Shown here piece by piece: positions 40,413-44,901 of a DNA stretch of 44,901 nucleotides. The number at the start of each line of letters is the position of its first letter. Position 1 is the stretch's first letter. The notes beneath the pieces are model-generated. The model was not told the DNA's origin. It searched no databases and saw only the letters and a program-made list of their open reading frames with translations. The stretch covers positions 1 to 44,901 of the forward strand of contig CAZTXQ010000022.1 of assembly GCA_964617375.1 (NCBI GenBank). Direction: 5' to 3'. A program made the translations under genes and the position numbers. This stretch comes from Firm-13 sp964617375 (GTDB lineage: Bacteria; Bacillota; Clostridia; Saccharofermentanales; Saccharofermentanaceae).

Positions 40413-41351
40413 ATCATTAATTTGAACAAGCCGGTCGGAATGACTTCTTTTCAGGCAGTTGCGAGAATTCGTAAAATATTGAATGTGAAAAAAGCCGGAC
40501 ATTGCGGAACGCTGGATCCCTTTGCATCCGGTGTTCTTCCCGTGTGTGTCGGGAAAGCGACGCGTGTTGTCCGATACATGGACGGTTATGACAAGTCGTA
40601 CCGGTGTACGGTTCGTTTTGGCGCATTTACCGATACGGAGGATAAGGACGGCCAGATAATCGGCGGGAGAATGCCTGCGGAGGATGAACTTGCCGCGATG
40701 AAGGCGGACGATTTTTCCGGTATCCGTAAGCTCTTTTCGGAGCTTCCGGGCGAGAAGGATCAGCTTCCGCCTATGTATTCCGCGATTAAGAAGAACGGAC
40801 ATCCGCTTTACGAATATGCCCGAAAAGGCATCACTATCGAACGCGAGACGAGGCGGATCCGGATTTACAGCTGTGACGTTCACGGCATAGCGGCGGATGA
40901 ATTTCTATCCGCGGATTTTACGGTTTCGGTATCGAAGGGAACGTATATCCGGACGATATGCAACGGACTTGGCGTCGATACGGGTTACGGCGCATATGCC
41001 GATGCACTGTGCCGAACGGTTTGTGGTCCTTTTTTGCTCGAAAACTCTTATAATATAGAAGACATCGAACGTCTTATGCAGGAGAACCGGACCGATGCGT
41101 TCTTGCTTTCGGAGGATCTTGCCATCAAAGATATGCCCCGGCTTACGGTAAATCCGGAGGAAGCCTCAAGGATCAGACAGGGACAGCAGATGGATCTGGC
41201 TCAGTTTGAAGGACGTATGATTAACACCGGCGACCGAAGCGGCGCCGAACTTCACCATTCGGTCTATTTTGACGGGAAGCTGATTGCGGTTGTTTTTCCT
41301 GACGAAAAGGAAGGAAGAGAGATTCTTAGAATTGAAAGGGTGTTGGTTTAA
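40413..41351 (+). CDS. truB: tRNA pseudouridine-55 synthase, start uncertain
   Basis: Makes pseudouridine 55 in the T loop of tRNAs. The catalytic Asp lies in GTLDPFASGVLPV and the family motif NKPVGMTSFQAVARI opens the protein. The reading frame upstream, GIIN then LNKPVG, matches the usual first strand, yet no ATG or GTG occurs between the in-frame TGA at 40362 and this motif. I propose ATC 40413 or ATT 40416, each with GAAGAG about 10 nt upstream (40398-40403); TTG 40422 is the only conventional start but it deletes the first strand and has poor ribosome binding site spacing. The C-terminal PUA-like region is present. The ribF TTG start overlaps no codon and follows directly. Confidence 0.85.
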   Translation: MINLNKPVGMTSFQAVARIRKILNVKKAGHCGTLDPFASGVLPVCVGKATRVVRYMDGYDKSYRCTVRFGAFTDTEDKDGQIIGGRMPAEDELAAMKADDFSGIRKLFSELPGEKDQLPPMYSAIKKNGHPLYEYARKGITIERETRRIRIYSCDVHGIAADEFLSADFTVSVSKGTYIRTICNGLGVDTGYGAYADALCRTVCGPFLLENSYNIEDIERLMQENRTDAFLLSEDLAIKDMPRLTVNPEEASRIRQGQQMDLAQFEGRMINTGDRSGAELHHSVYFDGKLIAVVFPDEKEGREILRIERVLV

Positions 41352-42359
41352 TTGCGGATTTGGGAATTCATCGAAACAGAGCAAGGAAGTCTGGCCTCGC
41401 CGGATGATTCGTTCGAAGGGACGGACAGAGAACGTGCCGTCGCGCTCGGATACTTTGACGGTGTACATGCGGGTCATCGCATACTTCTCGAAAAACTCTG
41501 TTATCTGGCCCGGAAGAGAAATCTGACGGCATCCGTTCATACTTTTTCCTCGCTTCCAAAATCAAAGAACGGCAATGGCGAAGGAGAGAGTCTCCTTTTG
41601 ACCACTCTTTCCGAGAGATATCATTTTTTTGAACGGATCGGGCTGGACGAGGCCGTAGTTTTTCCGTTTTCGCCTTCCGTGTCCGATATTTCGGCCGAGG
41701 ACTTTTTGAACATATGGCTTCGGGATACACTTCACGCCCGGGTGGTCGTCGCGGGAGAAGACTATCGTTTCGGTAAGGATCGTTCCGGCGATATCTCTCT
41801 TCTTCGAAAATGGGGCGAAGAGAATCATGTCGAAGTGGTGTCGATTACGCCGCTGTCTTACAAGGGACAGATTATTTCCAGTTCCTGGATTCGCGATTGC
41901 ATGAGAGACGGAAAAATTCAGACGGCGAACGCGCTCTTAGGATATCCGGTTTCCTATCGGGGAAATGTGGCAGAAGGCAAGAAACTCGGCCGTACTCTCG
42001 GGTTTCCGACTGCCAATATAGAATGTGAGGCCGGTAAGCTGCTTCCGGCGTTCGGCGTTTATGCATCGGTACTGTATGCGAACGCCCGCTGCTATCCGGC
42101 CGTAACTAACATCGGATTTCGGCCGACCGTAAATCCAGAGGACGATAAACCGATGATCGAGACGACGATACTCGATCAGCAGGTCGACCTTTACGGACAA
42201 CACATACGCGTATTTCTTTTTTCCTATATCAGACCGGAAAAACGCTTCGATAGTGTTGCCGAACTTCGGGAACAGGTACACAAAGATATGGCAGAAGTGC
42301 GGCATTATCATGAGGTACATGCCAATGACTATTCGATTCTTTTAGCAGGTGTGATATGA
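41352..42359 (+). CDS. ribF: Bifunctional riboflavin kinase / FAD synthetase
   Basis: Makes FMN and then FAD from riboflavin and ATP. The 335-residue protein has the N-terminal nucleotidyltransferase with GYFDGVHAGHR (about residues 33-43) and FRFGKDRSGD-like YRFGKDRSGD, and the C-terminal flavokinase with GRTLGFPTANIE, TNIGFRPTV and FLFSYIRPEKRF. The start is TTG 41352, next to the truB stop, with GAAAGGGTG upstream. It closes the operon; rpsO, often next, is absent. Confidence 0.95.
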   Translation: MRIWEFIETEQGSLASPDDSFEGTDRERAVALGYFDGVHAGHRILLEKLCYLARKRNLTASVHTFSSLPKSKNGNGEGESLLLTTLSERYHFFERIGLDEAVVFPFSPSVSDISAEDFLNIWLRDTLHARVVVAGEDYRFGKDRSGDISLLRKWGEENHVEVVSITPLSYKGQIISSSWIRDCMRDGKIQTANALLGYPVSYRGNVAEGKKLGRTLGFPTANIECEAGKLLPAFGVYASVLYANARCYPAVTNIGFRPTVNPEDDKPMIETTILDQQVDLYGQHIRVFLFSYIRPEKRFDSVAELREQVHKDMAEVRHYHEVHANDYSILLAGVI

Positions 42360-42383
42360 TAAGCGAAGCGTATTCGGGCCCCC

Positions 42384-42412
42384 TTGTTTTGGCCGGGCCG
42401 GAAAAATATAGA
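42384..42412 (+). promoter_or_regulatory. lgt promoter candidate
   Basis: TTGTTT (42384-42389) and TATAGA (42407-42412) are separated by 17 nt, 17 nt upstream of the lgt start. Confidence 0.45.
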
Positions 42413-42429
42413 GTATAAGAGGTGTTATT

Positions 42430-43664
42430 ATGAATCTTCCCTTGCTCTTGACAACTACCGATGTGAGCTTCCCGGGGATCGGACTCAACAATATCCCGTT
42501 AAATAGAGTCGCGTTTACGATTGGATCTTTTCCCGTATATTGGTACGGTATCTGCATCATTCTTGCGTTTGGTTTATGCATCGGGCTTGCGATGTGGCAG
42601 GCATCCAAATTCGGACTTAAGGCGGACGACGTGATCGATGTTAGTATTGTGGTCATCCCGTCTGCCATCGTCGGTGCCCGGTTGTACTATGTCGCTTCGG
42701 CCTGGGATGAATTCGCGGCCGATCCGATATCGGTTTTCAATATCCGGAACGGCGGCCTTGCGGTTCTGGGCGGAGTGCTTTTCTCCATTCTGGCGGTTTA
42801 TATACTGACGAAGTTCAAGAAGAAAAGCGTTGCGGCGATATTTGATTTTCTGATCGTTTACATACCTCTGGGTCAGGCGATCGGGCGCTGGGGCAATTTT
42901 TTCAATCAGGAAGCTTTCGGTACCAACACAACGCTGCCCTGGGGAATGATCAGTGCCGATACATCTGCCTATATTAGCGCTTACTGTCCCGGCCTCAATC
43001 CGGATCTTCCGGTTCATCCTACCTTTCTATACGAATCCCTTGCGACGCTTCTTATTTTCTTCGTTCTTCTGTTCGTGAGAAAAAGAATCAAATTGCCGCT
43101 TGTTCCGGTTGCCATGTACTTCATTCTGTACGGTGCGGCGCGTTTCTTTATCGAGGGACTTCGGACGGATTCCCTCTATATCGGGAATACGGGTCTTCGT
43201 ACATCTCAGGTTCTGTCCGCGGTACTCGTTGTTGTAGGCTTCGGCATCATTGCGCTCAGCCGTTATCAGGCTGACAGGAAAGCCCTGGCCGCTCATACAG
43301 CCGGAGATGATCTGAATGATACGGTTGAAGAGACGGCTCCCGATGAAGGGGACCAGACCGACGAGACCGGCGAAACCGGCGAGCTCGGCGATGTAGGCGA
43401 TACTGACGAATCAGAAAACGCCGGTGATACGACTTCCGAATCCAGCGATTCCGAATCCAGCGATTCNNNNNNNNNNNNNNNNNNNNNNNNNNNNNNNNNN
43501 NNNNNNNNNNNNNNNNNNNNNNNNNNNNNNNNNNNNNNNNNNNNNNNNNNNNNNNNNNNNNNNNNNCAGAAAACGCCGGTGATACGACTTCCGAATCCAG
43601 CGATTCCGAATCCAGCGATTCGGAGAATCGCAATACCGATTTGGATTCGGACGATAAGGCATGA
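42430..43664 (+). CDS. lgt: Prolipoprotein diacylglyceryl transferase with acidic repeat tail (contains gap)
   Basis: Transfers diacylglycerol to the lipobox Cys of prolipoproteins in the membrane. The core has about seven helices; the Lgt signature GRWGNFFNQEAFG (about residues 154-166) and NGGLAVLGG are intact. After the core comes an unusual acidic Asp/Glu/Ser/Thr tail of 70 or more residues ending in SESSD repeats. A 100-N gap (43467-43566) falls in this tail. The 55 bases on its two sides are identical; if merged, the frame reads on to TGA 43662-43664, overlapping the rodA ATG (ATGA). Reading through the Ns literally shifts frame and is an artefact. Confidence 0.9.
43467..43566. other. 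100-N assembly gap flanked by identical 55-nt ends
   Basis: Exactly 100 N residues. The 55 nt before (43412-43466) equal the 55 nt after (43567-43621). This is the pattern of contigs sharing a k-mer overlap, so the gap length is arbitrary. The flanks contain two 15-nt repeat units (SESSD). Confidence 0.95.
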
Positions 43665-44791
43665 ATACGGGAAGATCAGGTATCGAGCAGCTCAGGAACA
43701 GCTATTTTCGCGCTGTCGATTACTGGCTGATTGTGCCGATACTGACGCTTACGATGATCGGTCTGTTTGTTCTCAATCATGTATTATCGAGCGGTTATAA
43801 GGATTATCCTCAGAATTTCTACAAGCAGGCCGGCGCTGCCGTACTGGGTATTTGCGTAGCGCTTGTCATCTGCCTTGTGGAAACGCACTTCCTCAAGCTG
43901 ATCGGCTGGTGCGTGTATTCATTTTCACTTCTTCTGCTTTTACTCGTCCCGATCGACGGATTCTCAATGGAGGCGAAATGGGGCGCTGATTCTTGGCTCA
44001 GGGTGCCTGTTATCGGCACATTTCAGCCTTCGGAGCTGTCCAAAATCGGACTGATACTTGTTGTTTCGTTTGTTTTGGAAGACATGGCCGAGAAGAGGAT
44101 CACCAAGAAAAGGGGATTCCTTTATCTGGCTCTTGTTTATGCGCCGCATATGGTCATGATTCTCATCCAGCAGAAGGACTTCGGGACCGGCATGGTCATT
44201 GTCTTTTCCTTTATCTGCATCCTCTTCATCTGGGGACTGAAGTATCGCTACTTCTTCCTCGGTGTATCCTCGGTGATCATTGCGGCACCGTTCGTATGGA
44301 ATTTCTATTTTTCGGCCATACAGAAGAAGCGAATTCTGTCGCTCCTCTTCTCGGGCTCGGATCCCGAGGCCGAATACAATCTGAATCAGGCGAAGAGCGC
44401 GATCGCCTCGGGAGGAATCGCGGGCAATACCTCGGGTACGGTAGTCAGCGTCCCGGTTAAGGAATCTGATTTCATCTATACCGCCATATCAGAGCACATG
44501 GGATTTATCGGAACGACAGCTGTTATCATACTCTCCTTCATGTTTCTGATGCGATGCCTTTATGTCGCTTCGAAAGCAACACAGAAGGCATATTCGTACG
44601 CGATTATAGGACTTACAGCCGGATTCGCCTTCCATTATATTGAGAATATGGGAATGTGCGTCGGGCTTCTTCCCATTACCGGTATTCCGCTCCCATTCAT
44701 CAGTCTCGGAGGTTCGGCACTTCTGGTAAACTTCATATCACTTGGCATTATTCTGAGTATTTCCATGGAACGAAATCTCGGAAACAAATAG
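43661..44791 (+). CDS. rodA: RodA/FtsW-family SEDS peptidoglycan polymerase
   Basis: A polytopic SEDS glycosyltransferase, 376 residues with about ten helices, that polymerises lipid II for cell-wall elongation. FQPSELSKI, QQKDFGTG, VKESDFIYTAISEHMGFIG (bearing the conserved acidic residue region) and the C-terminal GIPLPFISLGGS are diagnostic; the elongation-type RodA is favoured over FtsW by length and sequence, but the division between them is not certain. It overlaps lgt by 4 bases. A partner class B PBP is not in this window. Confidence 0.9.
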   Translation: MNTGRSGIEQLRNSYFRAVDYWLIVPILTLTMIGLFVLNHVLSSGYKDYPQNFYKQAGAAVLGICVALVICLVETHFLKLIGWCVYSFSLLLLLLVPIDGFSMEAKWGADSWLRVPVIGTFQPSELSKIGLILVVSFVLEDMAEKRITKKRGFLYLALVYAPHMVMILIQQKDFGTGMVIVFSFICILFIWGLKYRYFFLGVSSVIIAAPFVWNFYFSAIQKKRILSLLFSGSDPEAEYNLNQAKSAIASGGIAGNTSGTVVSVPVKESDFIYTAISEHMGFIGTTAVIILSFMFLMRCLYVASKATQKAYSYAIIGLTAGFAFHYIENMGMCVGLLPITGIPLPFISLGGSALLVNFISLGIILSISMERNLGNK

Positions 44792-44821
44792 CTGTAACGG
44801 CTTATAGGCACTCATAATATG

Positions 44822-44854
44822 GCACTCCGGTCCATTTGACCGGGGTGCTTTTTT
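44822..44854 (+). terminator. Terminator after rodA
   Basis: GCACTCCGGTC (44822-44832) pairs with GACCGGGGTGC (44838-44848), one T-G pair, followed by TTTTTT. It is the probable target site of the adjacent intron. Confidence 0.93.
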
Positions 44855-44858
44855 GTTG

Positions 44859-44901
44859 GTGCGCCACGCATGGCGATTAACTTGACGGTGAAAGTCCGTT
44901 A
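44859..44901 (+). mobile_element. Probable 5' end of a group IIC intron (cut by window end)
   Basis: Just after the rodA terminator T tract the sequence starts GTGCGCC, then CATGGCG, and later GGTGAAAGTCC. This matches the start of bacterial class C group II introns as I recall it (GUGCGCC, CAUGG, GGUGAGAGUCC). Class C introns characteristically insert downstream of Rho-independent terminator hairpins, exactly this position. The reverse transcriptase and domain V are beyond the window, so this is a partial, unverified call. Confidence 0.6.

Noticed and set aside
42430..43800. lgt open frame read through the Ns to 43800
   Set aside because: The extension after the gap is out of frame with the merged repeat and overlaps rodA by 140 bases; a 100-N run has no meaning for frame.

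Overview
The window looks like a chromosomal core segment of an anaerobic, low-to-mid GC Firmicute, most likely a member of Clostridia. The evidence is gene order: the B. subtilis-type series tmk-darA-holB-ricT-trmN6-rsmI-metG-tatD, the ireB-yqgF-DUF1292 cluster and the rimP-nusA-ylxR-ylxQ-infB-rbfA-nrnA-truB-ribF operon are all here. A PerR / rubrerythrin / superoxide reductase group points to strict anaerobiosis. Non-ATG starts are common (TTG for tmk, mtaB, perR and ribF; GTG for ylxR, nrnA and the superoxide reductase). A 100-N scaffold gap shows that this is a draft assembly. The genus cannot be fixed from the sequence alone.

Layout. 1-250: the 3' end of folK. 317-2522: a low-complexity protein and a PLP-dependent Orn/Lys/Arg decarboxylase-family enzyme. 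2624-12557: the replication and RNA-modification cluster, interrupted by a self-contained ferredoxin gene with its own promoter and terminator and by a degenerate-GGDEF/intact-EAL signalling protein. 12725-12990: tRNA-Val, tRNA-Asp and tRNA-Phe from a near-consensus promoter. 13194-15965: a Ca2+-type P-type ATPase. 16068-18598: secG and rnr, without the frequently adjacent smpB/ssrA. 18613-18846 (minus): an HPr-like protein without the phosphorylatable His, behind an unusual G-run/C-run leader. 18971-22729: mtaB, ireB, yqgF, two tandem DUF1292 genes and a CPBP-family membrane protease. 22733-25903: a 1056-residue membrane-anchored protein with propeller-like, carbohydrate-binding-like and GH51-like (apparently inactive) regions. 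26013-26089: tRNA-Val(GAC). 26238-28344: a zinc-ribbon membrane protein, a DUF4004 protein and an ArsR-like regulator. 28449-29908: perR, rubrerythrin and superoxide reductase. 30149-32927 (minus): ilvC, ilvN, mscL and a small P-loop protein. 33207-42359: the translation-factor operon, with an IF2 carrying an extreme Gly/Gln/Tyr/Arg tandem repeat. 42430-44791: lgt (acidic repeat tail, containing the gap) and rodA. The last 43 bases look like the 5' end of a group IIC intron inserted just past the rodA terminator.

How they work together. Most genes serve information processing: DNA polymerase clamp loading, tRNA and rRNA modification, translation initiation, transcription elongation and ribosome assembly. 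A second theme is the envelope: SecG, Lgt, RodA, MscL, the CPBP protease and the large anchored protein. A third is oxygen and peroxide defence under probable PerR control. The least explained elements are the HPr-like gene and its leader, the 1056-residue anchored protein, the DUF4004/ArsR pair behind an inverted repeat, the perfect palindromes in the tmk promoter and upstream of rubrerythrin, and the intron edge at the right end.
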